Origin: Wuchereria bancrofti
Lineage: Eukaryota; Nematoda; Chromadorea; Rhabditida; Onchocercidae
Assembly: GCA_005281725.1 (NCBI GenBank)
Contig: SSBO01000001.1
Span: 2,216,399-2,280,398 of the forward strand
Direction: 5' to 3'
Length of the DNA stretch: 64,000 nt
Below the pieces are notes generated by a model. The model was given only the letters and a program-made list of their open reading frames with translations, was not told where the DNA came from and searched no databases. This document shows, piece by piece, positions 1-19,280 of this stretch (position 1 is the stretch's first letter; each line of letters starts with the position of its first letter). Position numbers and translations under genes: made by a program.

Positions 1-1133
1 CTAAACGAACAAAATTCCTTTACGTTTCAAAAAAAGATATGAAACAAATTGTTTAACAAAAAATTAAATCGCTTGTGAATTGAAAACTATATTAAAATTT
101 TCATTATAAACATAATAATAGTAATAACATAAATAATAATAATAAATATTAATATCAATAATAATGATAGACATTAGTAATAACAATAATAGTAATAGTA
201 GTAATAAGTAATCCATTGTTATTATTATTTATTATAATTATTAATTATTTATAGTATCGTATTGTTATTAGTACTGTTATTATTGGTAGTGTAATGTAAA
301 ATTTATTGCAGATTTTTCAGAGAGAGATTTCCAAACCCCCTGCCTTTCCGACTTTCCATTTTGCTGATTTTTTCCTCAGATTCTTCATTCCATCCGCCTT
401 TTGTTTGGTTTCATTTTATTTTATTTCATAAAAAGAACGAATGGAAAATTCGTGCGTCAGCTAAACACCAAATTAATGCATTATAGATGAGCTAAAGATA
501 TTGGAATTAAAATAAAAAGAAGATTAGAGAATGAATATTTTAGTCTTATTTGTAGCAACATCATTTATCTCCCATATTCATGACAGTGAAAAATTTTTTT
601 TTTTTTTTCATCAAATTAAATGAAGTATATTTATTTGGACGAGAAATAGAAGAAAGGAAACAGAAAAATGCGAAAGATTATTGTTATCGCTATTATCAAC
701 ATATCATTTGTGTTGCTTATCCGATGTTTTGAATTTTTTTAGAGTTGATTTTTTATCACTGATGAAGATTTAAAAATGAGTCAGACGTTTTTGAAAAGTG
801 ATGTGGCAGGGAAAACATTAGGTGAAATGACGAATCACCAACATTATAGACATCTTCTGCGACTTTTTTTTACCATTTTGGTGCTTTAAAATATCATTGT
901 TGGAATTTTAAACTCAAAACTAATGTGAGAATGAAAGGAACTCAGATTAAAACTGTCCTTTTCGCTGTCTTCTTTAACAAATTCATTTTTTCTTTTTTTT
1001 ATTTGAAATAGAATTCCGTTTTTTTTTTTTTCTCTTATTTATTTCCCTTTTCAATTTAATCTTTTTTTTAACTGAATTTCCTCTCTGAATTTTGGAAAGA
1101 AAATAGAGAAAAAAAGGAAAAAAAAATTTTAAG
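1..1133. other. gene-free, presumed intron of the COQ7 gene
   Basis: AT-rich sequence with (TAA)n-like tracts around 115-290 and poly-T runs. The first COQ7 exon in the window starts in mid-codon at 1134, so this stretch is most simply intron, with the 5' exons before the window. A slightly more G+C-rich patch at 310-400 is open in one frame but does not resemble the missing COQ7 N-terminal half. Confidence 0.5.
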
Positions 1134-1998
1134 GTGTCGGAACAGCTCTTTGCGGGAAAGAAACAGCAATGGCATGTACAACAGCTGTAGAAGAGTTAAT
1201 TGGTGAACATTATAATCAGCAGTTGATGGAATTACTTGACGATGACCCCGTGGATCACGCTGATCTTCTGAAGGTCATTAATTTCTCATAAGTCTTCCTG
1301 TTATATCTCATACCTTTGATACTGCTATGGTAATTCAGTTGACATAATTGTATTCATTACAGATATACATCTCAGAAAACATTTTACCTTTTTTCCATCC
1401 TTATGCTGAGCATAATTCAATTCATAGATATTTTTTTCAATACCAACCGATTACGAGAGATTAACGTTGCCGAGGAAAGAAATTATGGAAGAGATGAAAT
1501 TTCAAAAAAAAATTAAGAATTTAAGAAATTAAAAAAAAAACTAATATTATAGATTTTGACAAAATTACGTGACGATGAATTACATCACTACGATGTTGCA
1601 GTTGAAAATGATGGATTAAAGGCAAGTACTTCTAATGCTTTATATATATAATTTGCCTAAGTTCTGTGTTTTGAAAAAAAAAAAAATTGTGTCGAAAAAA
1701 AGAATTATTCAAAACAGTAGCACTAAGAAGAAATCAATCTTTTCTGAAATTTTAAACTAATTTTTCATTTTTTAAGTTTGAAGTTGGGATCAGGAATAAA
1801 CAGTGGCAGTAATTTAACTTAAAAAAAAAGATTTTTTGGAATATTTGTTTATGACAGAGAAAAAAGGATGACAACATTGGAATTATGGATAATTTCTCTC
1901 TAAAAAATAAGACGTTTCAGGCACCACAATATGAGGCGCTGAAATGGATCATTCAAACTGGTTGCAAAGGAGCTATTTGGTTAGCTGAACGAATGTAA
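1134..1998 (+). CDS. clk-1: COQ7/CLK-1 5-demethoxyubiquinone hydroxylase, 3' exons only
   Basis: COQ7 is the mitochondrial di-iron monooxygenase that hydroxylates demethoxyubiquinone, the next-to-last step of ubiquinone synthesis. Three exons are visible: 1134-1273, 1553-1621 and 1921-1998, giving the last 94 residues after a split Gly codon. Family signatures seen are [14 protein letters not shown] and GEHYNQQL in exon 1, DDELHHYD in exon 2 and the C-terminal [10 protein letters not shown]. The glutamate in AVEE and the E and H of DELHHYD correspond to iron ligands known from the family. Roughly the first half of the protein, with the other ligands, must lie before the window. The second intron uses a GC donor. 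AATAAA stands just after the stop. It faces the alpha-tubulin gene tail to tail. Confidence 0.93.
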
Positions 1999-3678
1999 AT
2001 AATAAAAGTAATTAATTATCATGCGAAAATTTTGTGTATTACTCCATGGATAACAATTATCATCACATTTTATCGGCAGCTTTAATTAAATGTCGAATTA
2101 ATTGATGTTATTGATTTGAAGGTAAATGATAATATTTCAAACCGTTGATTAAAATCACTGATAAAAGAACATAATTGCTTTTTGGTATCGCAGAATGTTC
2201 TTCAAAAAATTGTTGTGTTTGAACCAAATGATGAATGATTAGCAATTGCTGAAGCAATGTATGCATATTCATGTGTTATCTCCTTTCCTTCATACAAATG
2301 AATCATTTTTCTTTTCTATTTTATTGAGCGTTTGTTTTATATACTTTATTAGACCTTGTTAGGCTTGGAATATTTGATTTGTTTATGCATGGTTAACAAA
2401 TTACCTTCCTCTGCCATCCACTTTTACTATCTGATTTTTTAACAAATGAGAGAATAGATGACATCATCGGGAAGAACATTTTATTTTACAGGTGAAATTT
2501 ACCTCTCGCAGAAATATCTCATCATTTCCAGAATATCTATATGTTTCATAATGAAATTTCGAAGAATAATTAAGTGAGAACTATCACACATTTTATTACA
2601 TATAAATATTCTAGCAGGAAATTTTCTTTGTGCTTTAATGATATCAATATAATGATGGATGATGATGGTATTAGCTGTTGGTTGTAATGTATGATAATGC
2701 CTCGAAATTTTGACAATAAATTGTTTTATTTCAATAATTAATGTCAACAATTTCAATTAAGCGAGTTGAAAATCTTAAGTCATTTCATGATTAAATGAAA
2801 AAGTATCTTTCAATGGGCAAATCCTTCAGATTTCCAAGTAATACCATAAACTGATTGTGCAAACACTCACTAATTCTCTTCCCTAATATTTATTCTAACT
2901 CTGAAAAAGGAAAAAACTACTTGCAATTATTTGTTAATTATTTCCTTTTCTTTTAATTGCTAAAAGTTCAAATAGAATAATGAACATTTTATTATAGAGA
3001 ATCCATAATCACTGATAATTCTTCAAAAGTACAAGCATTGCATTTGCTGATAGCAACAATAATTGAATTTAGCTAAAATGTGAATTTTAAATGAGTAAAT
3101 TAACATCTTCCATCTTTCACAAATTATGCAACACATCATAGACCAAACTGGGAATGTTCCGTCGTACCTGTTATTTTTTCAGTTATATTATCAACTTGAT
3201 AAACAATTACTGCTAATTTTCATTGTGGGATATTATTGGTTTCTGCAAATTAAAAAAGAAAAAATGTTTATAATTTTAATCAACTTCTCTTCCTTTTTAG
3301 TCAATTTTTTCCTTCCTGCTTTATCCTTAAATAAATTCAGAAAAAGACCAACAACATTATAATTAGCATATATGGAAATGGAGTAATATTTCGATACCAA
3401 AGAAAAAAGAATTAACAATTTGAAAAAAAAAAACAGTAGTAATATTTGGAAGAGGAATGTATATATGATGCGAAAAAATGAATAAATGAAAAGCAAACAA
3501 AATTATGAAAAAATTTTTCCATTAGCGACAGCGATTATTAATTAACAAATTAGCAGTTATAGCAAAATGACATGAATTTGTGTATATGTGCATTATGGCA
3601 GTAAGGATAGTATAGTTGATTGCTTTCTCCGTTCTTTTTTTTCTTTTGATAAATTTCAATTGTCACTTCCCATCTATT
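1999..3678. other. intergenic stretch between convergent COQ7 and alpha-tubulin
   Basis: Nothing supportable beyond likely 3' UTRs of the two converging genes. The open frames here are in AT-rich text without homology or splice context. Confidence 0.6.
2001..2006 (+). terminator. polyadenylation signal AATAAA of COQ7
   Basis: AATAAA begins two bases after the COQ7 TAA. It is a canonical signal, but the very short spacing leaves its use uncertain. Confidence 0.4.
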
Positions 3679-10034
<6,356 letters not shown>

Positions 10035-13000
10035 TTGTGTCGCCGAGTGCTGCTGCTACTGCACCAATGGATTTGCTATTAAAGGATGGGCCTGAATGAT
10101 GTGATATGCCACCACCGAATATTTAGTAGTCAACTCCCACCTCTTCTGCTGCTGCTGCTGCTGCTACTGTCGACCCTCTCTCCCTCAATAACAGAGAATT
10201 CAAATTTCGCCTCCACCCACTTCCAACGACACATTTACATACATGTATGTGTGTGTGTGTACTTGTCGACATACACACACGCATACGACAGACATGCACA
10301 CGCACGCATACACGCATAACCTACGCATCTTAGCGATAAACAAATGCGCTCACATCATCCAGTAAACATGCATCATATTATATATCATATTTGTTTATTT
10401 ATTTTTCCATACATAATATATATTCATTTGTTTACTTACTTATTTACTAATATTCATATTTTCCATCTATTTATTTACTTATTTATTTGTTATTTACTTG
10501 CATATATTTTTATATTATTTCGTCTGAAATAATAAAAAATCCTTGTAAAATTTAAAAGTGCAAAAAAAGAATTTTTCTCATTTCTATCATAATATCTCTT
10601 TTTTTCATTATCAATGAAAAGGAAATTATTTTAATGATAAGAAAGAAGTGTTGAAAGATTATTGAGGAATATTTACAATTTAATTTATTCATATACAAAA
10701 TATTAATGTTTCCGTGTCCAATACTTTTCCATTTGTTTTTTGTCAATCTGTCACCATTCTTTTTCCGTTTTTGTTTAATCTTCTTATTTTTTTCTCTTAT
10801 CACATTCCATATTTCTCATTCTTTTCGTTTCTTATCCCTTTCCTCTGGTCCTTCTCTTCTTATTTCCAATCCTCTCGAGAAATACCAAAAATTGCAAACA
10901 AATCAGTTAAACTGATATGCCACAATTTCAGAACAATATGGTCATTTAAGTTTGCAGTGTTTCGAAAAAAAAAGAAAGCAAAATATTTTTTCTTCCTTTT
11001 TCACTACGATATTATTAGTAATAATGAGATGAAAGAAATTGGGCATCAAAGTATCAAAGCGAAGGTTTATGTAAATTTGAGTTATTTTTATCAGAGAAAT
11101 GTTCAAAAAAGAGAAAACAAACAAACGATGAAAAGAAGTATATGCAACAATAAACAAATAACAACAATAGCAATTCAAACAGCAAAAATAATAATATGAA
11201 AAAAAAATAAACATGCAACTGCAGTAACAATGTAAACAAGCAACAACAGCTAACAACATAAACAAAAACAACAACAGCAATGCAAATATTAGGAAATTTT
11301 TAATAAATTATGTGAAGTAACTTTTGAAGAGAATGTTATATGCAATGAATGAAAAATAACAATCAAACTTGAACTGCGAATAAATTAATTGATACTTTTA
11401 TTTTCTGATTAACATCTAATATCATTTACTAGGCAGCATAATATGTTTCTATACTTTCGTTTCTTAATCAATCAAATAACCAAATTTATTTCAGTAACTT
11501 GATTGATTTCTTTTTGATGTCTGTACAGCTATTCGCGATATTGGTTGAATGGTTACATTTTGAAATTAGGTCATCGTTTTCACGCTCATCGACATTTCAT
11601 CCTGTCATATCATATGATATCATCGATAACACAGATAATCATATAAAACATTGATAGATAAATTCAAAATATCGAAATTATTCATAAAACATTTTAAACT
11701 CAAAAGATCTTCAACAATTATAATTACTTTTGCTAAAGTACCACTTTCTAAGTTGCATTAATTTGCCGAAATTTCACAGAAAAGACATTCATTACTAATT
11801 ATGATCATTGAATTGAAATAATGAAACTAAAGATACTCGTTATTTAAAATTTTCATCTTGAAAATTTTAACATAATTATGTTTATTGCGAATAACAAATG
11901 ATTATCATTGATGATGAATGAAATTATTTCTTCAAAAATACGGAATTGTAATTCGTTAATTCATTTTGCTTCAGCAAAATATACTTTACGTAATTTATTA
12001 CATATGAAATATAAAATGATTAATTTGATCTATATAAATCTTTCACAGCTGTATTAATCTTTTGATCTGTATTTATTTTTCCACATATTGTGTCTGATCT
12101 TTCAAATTGATCTCTGTCGATTTCATGATCTCATCTACTCTGCAACTGATCTAATTCCTCGATTTGATTTACATCGCTCTTTAAATCTTTTCAATGAAGA
12201 AAGAAGACGAAAAATGACACAGTCACTTATCCATTTTTATTCATCAAAACATTTCAAACTTATGAAGGCATTTTAATTTTTCTCCAAACAAATGGCTGCA
12301 ATGTTTCAGTTAAAAATTCATTGAGAAAGAATGGATAAATCGGTTTGTTTGAAATTCACATTTATTTCTTTTAATTGGTTTACAATTTTTGGATGTGGAA
12401 TGTATTAATTCATTTATTTCTTCTTCCTTCCTGTATATTTCTACTAATTCATTGGATTGTTTTTATATTTTACCATTTAAAAATGCTTTGCTTAACCTTT
12501 TTGCATTTCATTGTAAATTTTTTCAATTTCAAATTGACATATTATTATTTTTCAGTTTATTAAATTCAATTTAAGCAATGAAAAAACTTTCCGACAACCA
12601 TCATTACTAACATTTGCTATGCTTGTGATAAGATGAATGCATAAAATGAGCATTTAATTTTTCAAATTCTTCCGTAAAATTTTAATAGTTTGATTTTCAC
12701 TATAATCAATATTGCATGATTTACAAATAATGGTTTACTGGTGTTAGATAATGCCTATTTAGAAACATTCTTTGAGATTTGAAATTTTCAAAATGGAAAA
12801 AAATATTCTTTTTAAGACTCGGAAAGAAAAGTTGATGAAATATGATTATCTAGCACCAAGAAATAAAATAGGTAACTACTGGAATTGAATAATTGATTTC
12901 AAATGAAACTTTTCAAGGACTGAATAAAAATGAGCAAATCACAGCAAAAAAAGCAACAAAAAAATTTCGAAAATATTGAATTTCTGTTTTTAAAATTCCT

Positions 13001-16000
13001 TCCAATTTACCAAAAACTTCACGAAAAAAAGGTTAAATATAGTTTCAACTATCAAAATTTCAAGTTTTTTCCAAAAGTTTAAATTGATAATTAGAAAAAT
13101 CTAAAAAAAGCTTAATATTATAGATTGACACTATCAGTTTATCATCCTTGAGATGCAAATAATAAAATGCAAAAATTTTTTAAAATTAAAATAAGAAAAA
13201 AATTTCTCTTCATTTTTTTTATAAGTACAAAATAGAAGTAATATAATCCAAAAGCCTTTTTAAAGCTTTCATTTCGAAAGTTAACGAGAGAAATAAAAGA
13301 AAGAAAAAAGAAAGTGGAAAAGATAAAAGAGAAATGCCAGAGAAAGGAAGAAGAGATGAGGGAGAACAAAATAAAATTTTTCTTACTTTTTTTTTATTTT
13401 TTTTACATTTGAAGTTTAATACGGTAACTTTAGAGGAAGAATAATTGAACTTTTTTTTCTTTTCATTAGCCATTTCATCTCTTTTCTTCTTTTTCTATCA
13501 TTTCCTCATTTACTTATTATTTCTTTTTTTCTCTTTCTTTTTTTATTAAAAAAAAGAAACTAAAAATGCTTTTATGTATGTGATAAAATAGAAGTAAGAG
13601 TACGAAAAGGAAAAGATAGAGGAAATAATTACAACTATTTTTATATTTTTTAGAGTATTAAATCTTTCGTTTTTCTCTTTCTCTTTTTCCCCTTCCTCTT
13701 TATCTTTCTCTCCCTTCTTTGTCTTCTTATCTCTTAATTCCTTTTTTTTTTGTTTTGTCCTTCCTTTCTTCTTCTTTAATCATTCCTTAAATTTAGTCAA
13801 AGTCGTGACAACCTGATCGTTTATCCCATTGGCTATAGCTTATCTATTCTTAATTACAAGCAGTTGGCTGAGTTTTGTCAACAAACGAATATGTAAACAA
13901 AACAAAACAAAACAAGAAGAATATTGGAAATGTATTTAAGAAAAAGAGGAAAATGCACTGAATACAATTTTATTGATATTCGTTGTTGACGAAACTTGCT
14001 CAACTCTTGGCGTAAATTCTTTTATTCACGTATATTTCTTCATTTTTCCATTAATCACATTTATTGATTAAATATCATTTTGATATCATTTATCTGACTG
14101 ATATCACTTTCATTACATTTATATAATTGCTATCACCCTAATTATATTTCCTCAATTTTAATTTGATTATATTTACCTGATTAATATCTGATTATTTTGA
14201 TCATATTTATCTGACTAATAATGATCATGTTTAACTGATTAGTTAGTCTTGTTATCAATATTATCATCATTTTACAAAGTATTTTCATCCAAATAATTCA
14301 TTCGATTTACATACTTACCTAAATCACTTTTATCCTTATCATCTTATTCTCTTATTTTCCGGCTGATATGATTATTCTTTTGCGATTATTTATTAACTCT
14401 AACTATGTATTAAGTAAATGCTATATCATATTTGCTTACTGATTACTTATTACCTTAACGGCAAAAATATTCACCCAATCAAAGCACAATTTCCGGTATG
14501 TTTCCTTTTTTTTAACTTATATAAATTATTCCAAAAAAAAATTACAGTTTTTTTTCTTTTTTTTTAATTTATATTCTGCTAATTAACATTTCTTTCATTC
14601 TCCGATGCATTTTTATGTTCAATTTCATATCTTCAGGGAATTTTCTTCATCCTAAAAATTATATACCAATTGTATAAACCAATTGAGAAATGGAACTTTG
14701 AGAAATGGAATGAAAAGAAGAAATTTCAGCAAATTTTAAATTATTCATTTCTTTTTTTTCACCATTAATTATTTATTCCTATGCACTTATACACAAACAA
14801 ATGCATTTGAACATTTTCAAATAAATAAATAAATAATTATTTGAGAATAATTTCACATGAAAATTCATTTAAAGTTTATGAAAATTTTCTTTTCTCTTTT
14901 ATAATATTTTTGAAATAATATTTTAGCTGTTTTTTTCCCAGTGATAATTTCGCGTGTTTCTTTCAAGAGTTTAATTAATCATATGACCAATGAATCATTG
15001 AGTCATATGATTACATTTGCCTTTTCAAAATTGTTAAAACTTGTTTTTAAATATATTGGACAGATGGTACTACACCACAATTAAATCTATAGCAACGACA
15101 ATAGCAACAATCACTTTTTACTACAAAATATTAAAAGTTATTGAAGTGAAGAAAAGAAATCTGTCTAATTCTTTTTGTTTCCTTGCGAAACTAGAAAAGA
15201 AATTTTGGAAAAGAAAAGAAAGCAAACAGTGAGAGAGGGAAAAAAGTTAGAGTCATTTAACTTTCTTTATTCTTTATTCAAATATTTCTGAATAAATTAA
15301 TGCATTTTTAATTCTGATGAATTTAACGATTAGTTTTCGAAAATTTTTAAATTTCAGCTTATATGAAACTCAAAATGAATATTTTTCAAGGAAGCAAATT
15401 AATTCACATCCATTCAAGTACTACTAAAGGATAGAAATGTGAGCATAATAACCATAATTCCCATCTTGTAAAAATTATCTAAACAACTTCAAACTTCCTA
15501 TCTTTTTTAGTTAAAGAATATTTAAAAGTTTCAAAACTATTATCATCTGTTAAATCAACTTTGTTAAAGCTCAAAGTCAAAGAATAGCTTTTGAACATTT
15601 TGTCAACAAAAACCCACCGCTTTGACCACATCTATTCATAGACAAATTTCAGTTCTAACTTCATCAACACAAGCATCAACTTCATCAACACAAGTTTCCT
15701 GAATGCAATTAACAATTAGTTAATAATATCAGAAAATCTTCAGTATCTCAAGATATATACAATCGATTTGCAGAAAATTTTTTCTGTTAAATGTGTTTTT
15801 CTGAACGGTTAAATCACAGTACAATAGTGATTTGTTTTTCGAAATATTTATTTCAAATACAAGAGCATATATGAACTAGTAAAATGATGAATGATATGGA
15901 TGGATTAATTTGTTTGTTTTCTTCTTCAAAGAAGAAATAATCACAAAAAGTATGAAAGTATTTGCAGTTTTCAAATCGCAAAAATCATAATTATTAAAAT

Positions 16001-16403
16001 TATTACATATGCTATATACTGCTTAACTGCATAACATAAGATAATGAAATTGCGAAAAGGCATCAAATAAAATAAAAAATAGAAAATATTTTATAATGAA
16101 ATAGAAGACTTTTCGTTTTTTCGACAATTTGGCAGTTATTTTTTAAGAGCTTTATGACAGAGATTGACTTAACGAGTCATATCACATATTGTGATGCGGA
16201 ATCATGCTTATTCTTTCTTACTTCAAAAAGTTTGCTTCTTAAATATAAAAATTACAATAATGAAATTTTCTCTTAAAAAGCCAGCATATACCGAGTGGTA
16301 CACTTCAAAGAATCAAAAACTGTTAAAAGAATAACCAAAGTACCACTGGTAAATATCTAAAAAATATCCATGCTATATGGCAAGCATTTAAACTCGAAAC
16401 ATC
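10035..16403. other. 6.4-kb stretch without a supported gene
   Basis: The first 300 bp are G+C-richer, with CTG and TG/AC microsatellites at 10146-10310, and are probably the alpha-tubulin promoter and 5' UTR. The rest is AT-rich DNA with homopurine/homopyrimidine runs, for example at 13200-13780, and a 21-bp duplication at 15657-15698. Open frames here are low-complexity and lack splice context. Confidence 0.6.
10146..10169. repeat. (CTG)6-CTA-CTG short tandem repeat
   Basis: Trinucleotide repeat in an unusually G+C-rich patch just upstream of the proposed alpha-tubulin ATG. It reads as CAG on the tubulin strand, so it may lie in the promoter or 5' UTR. Confidence 0.8.
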
Positions 16404-18590
16404 TTAACATCCTTGTTTCACCTTTTGCCTACTAATCTTTTTATCCTTATTTCGAGCTTTCGGTGGTGCTATACCAGTTCCCGATTCCTGGCGTCCATAC
16501 TGATATTTATACGAATCCGATCGGAGACATTCCATTAAAGCAAGTGGACCTGCAAAAATTACACATCAGTATTGAGAATAATCTCAATAAACAAACTTTA
16601 ATAACTAAATTCTCATATCTTAGTTATTATTAATTTTTTCCCGCTTTACTTTCCTATTCTACTATTATTTTCTGTTCTACTTGCAGACAGCAATTTATCG
16701 GATGATTTTACTTTATTTCGGAGTATTAATGGAGTTATTCAGTTTAATGCTACCGTAGATATCGTTCTTATCTGATAATAAAATGGAGTTAACTTCACGA
16801 AATATACACACCTTTTGCTAATGGTTCTGCTAATGATTGTACCCAAGGATTATTCTCAAGTCGTAGAACTCGTTTCGGACCAACAAGATCTAATCCAGCA
16901 ATTTCCGGTGGTAAAACGGTCAAACGATTTCCCTTGAAGAGAAAAAATACACTGTAGAATTTTACCACTTTTTACACAATATCTAATTTCAACTAGATAG
17001 TGAAAATTCGATAAATGAATATGATAAGAAAACTCGGAATTTTTATCGATCGTTTTCTTTATATAATAATGCTTACAATGTCAATCATATCAAAATATCG
17101 ATTCAGTGATATAAATGAATGTTGGTACCTGAATATGAAGTTCTTTTAAACGATAAAGTTTACCAATTTCTTTTGGTAATGCAAGTAAATCATTTTCACG
17201 CAATACCAAAACTTGTAAACTTGAAAGATTTTCAATATCAGCGGGTAAATATTCAAAGTCATTGTCACCCAAATACAGTGCACGTAGCGTTGCTAGAAAT
17301 AAAAGAATACTATAGTGGAAAAAATTAAATAAAAAAAAAAACTAAGAAGAGCAGAAAGACGAACTTCCTCCGTTCAATTTGCAATCAGCATTCCATTCAA
17401 AGCTAAGTTCAGTTATTTAATGTATGATCGGTTCTATTTTTGTCATTAAAAAATTAGTTCTATACTATAATTAACAATCCATAATTTAGGCAAATAAGTA
17501 AATCGACTATAATGCCTGCCGTCAAAAATAGCTGATACTAACCAAGAAAAAAACGGGTCAAATTGGTTAACTAGCAAAACTATCACAAGAAATTAATGAC
17601 AGTATTTAATAATAAAAGTATGGGCATGAAATATGATTAAGAGAAATATCTTTGAAGAGAAGTATACTTGTTCCAGTCTTACAGTTATAGTGCAGGTGGT
17701 CGAGTCGATGAAATGATATCGAAATGACCCTACTGATAGGTTAGAAAATTAAGAAATCTTATTTGAATGAAAAATCTGAAACTTAACGGTTGAAATAAAG
17801 AAATGAATTCTAAAATTTCGGTTATTACCACTAGTAAACCACTGGTATAACTGTAAGGCACTTGAAATTACAAATAAAATAAACATAAAAATGAACTAAC
17901 GCATAAAAAAGAAATTCCCCGGCAAACTGCGCTCATTTAGATTATTATAAGTTAAGTCCAATATTTCCAATGCCTGGAATGACCCGAAACCTCTTGGCAA
18001 TATATTCAGTCGGTTCATCCTAAAATTTTATTCTAAACAAATTTACCATTCATCTGATCAGAAAAGAAATTGAATTAAATGGTCAAACGAAGACACTAGT
18101 ATATAGCTCTTCTTTTGGAGGAACTGTAGTTGCAATATTTATATAGAGTTTTTAATATTTACGTAGTCCTGAAAATCATGGTGTTAATGACTCGATAATT
18201 CCAATTAATTAAAAAGAGATAAAAATAAAACAAAACCCCAAGTTGAGAATTCGTAATTTATTTAACGATGATATTGATGTCGGCAAGTCTTCAATCTGAT
18301 TGTTCCACAAATTCAAACTCTAAAAAAATATCTCAGTGGTATACAATGATATGTACTAAGTTATTCTTTGACAATAATTGAAATCTCTGAAAATTCAACA
18401 GTACACCTCTAAATTGACTAAATCCGCAATATTTGATGGCACGGATGAAATTTTGTTGTGACTCAAAATCAACCTTCTTAACGCCAAATTGTTAACTGAA
18501 ACAAAATAATTATACAAAACATCCAGCATTATATTGAAATATACAAAATTTTTTACAAAATCTAATCTATAATATTTACCTACAATAATA

Positions 18591-18629
<39 letters not shown>

Positions 18630-18895
18630 TAATAATAACAATAATGGTAATAATAATAACAATAATAATAATAATAAAATAGTGAACAACTTAACAGTAA
18701 ACTTAGCCAGTAAAAATTTAGAAGATTATGACATATTACATAGCAAATCATGGAATGAAATAAATACTTCAATTTAATGAAATGCAGTTGAAGCTCTAAT
18801 ATTTTAATTAAAAGTAATCAATATATGAACGATTTTGTTTTCAGAATGTGTCAGATCCAATCAAACCATACATTAAATATTAATATCAATATTTA

Positions 18896-18964
<69 letters not shown>

Positions 18965-19274
18965 AATGAAATGCAACAGCTATCAAATAGATCAATTGAC
19001 GAATTTAAATATTTTATCACATAATTATGATTCTCAAGATAAAAAGTTATCGAGAATGTATTACGTTGTAATAATTAGCTATATAATATGGATGAGGAAT
19101 TAATAAAGTAACAATAAATGAATTAAGCATAAAAATGAAACAACAAAAATTTTGACGAGAAAAAATAAACTAACATATATGAGAAATTTCCTGGAATGAG
19201 TGTATTCCACGATCGATGTGTTCTATTTCTGCACTTGCCTCATCTCGATTTCGATCTGCCTTACTTATCGGCAT
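16404..19274 (-). CDS. rsu-1: Ras suppressor protein 1 (RSU-1), leucine-rich-repeat protein
   Basis: RSU1 is a cytoplasmic leucine-rich-repeat protein that binds PINCH in the integrin-linked kinase-PINCH-parvin adhesion complex. Exons: 19175-19274, 18407-18495, 18237-18319, 17901-18019, 17129-17292, 16812-16932, 16404-16549, giving 273 residues, close to the usual length. LRR units run from about residue 37 to 215, for example LRRLILSHNKISSVPSNIA, LEILDLTYNNL, LRALYLGDNDFEYLP and LHIQGNRLTVLPPEI. The family-specific C-terminal cap follows (LENNPWV, then SYKYQYGRQ), ending in a lysine-rich tail. The start is supported by an AG acceptor four bases upstream of the ATG. The first intron (18496-19174) carries (TAA)n and (TA)n microsatellites. 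It is divergently arranged with ZMAT2. Confidence 0.95.
18587..18679. repeat. (TAA)n microsatellite in rsu-1 intron 1
   Basis: Nearly uninterrupted TAA/AAT trinucleotide tract, with occasional CAA or GGT interruptions. Confidence 0.9.
18897..18964. repeat. (TA)n(TAA)n compound microsatellite
   Basis: About 20 TA dinucleotides run directly into about eight TAA units, within rsu-1 intron 1. Confidence 0.95.
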
Positions 19275-19278
19275 TTTG

Positions 19279-19280
19279 CT
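19279..19280 (-). other. probable spliced-leader acceptor of rsu-1
   Basis: AG after a T/A-rich stretch (AATACAG), four bases upstream of the rsu-1 ATG. The position fits trans-splicing; no upstream exon is needed to complete the protein. Confidence 0.5.

Noticed and set aside
310..460. G+C-richer patch as an upstream COQ7 exon
   Set aside because: Its open frame is rich in F and P and does not match the conserved N-terminal di-iron helices of COQ7.
10714..11199. 161-codon plus-strand frame
   Set aside because: Built from T-rich then A-rich runs, with F/S/L then K/N-rich translation, no homology and overlapping frames on both strands.
13142..13473. Overlapping minus-strand frames of 75 and 84 codons
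   Set aside because: They arise from long homopurine tracts, with low-complexity K/F/S/L composition.
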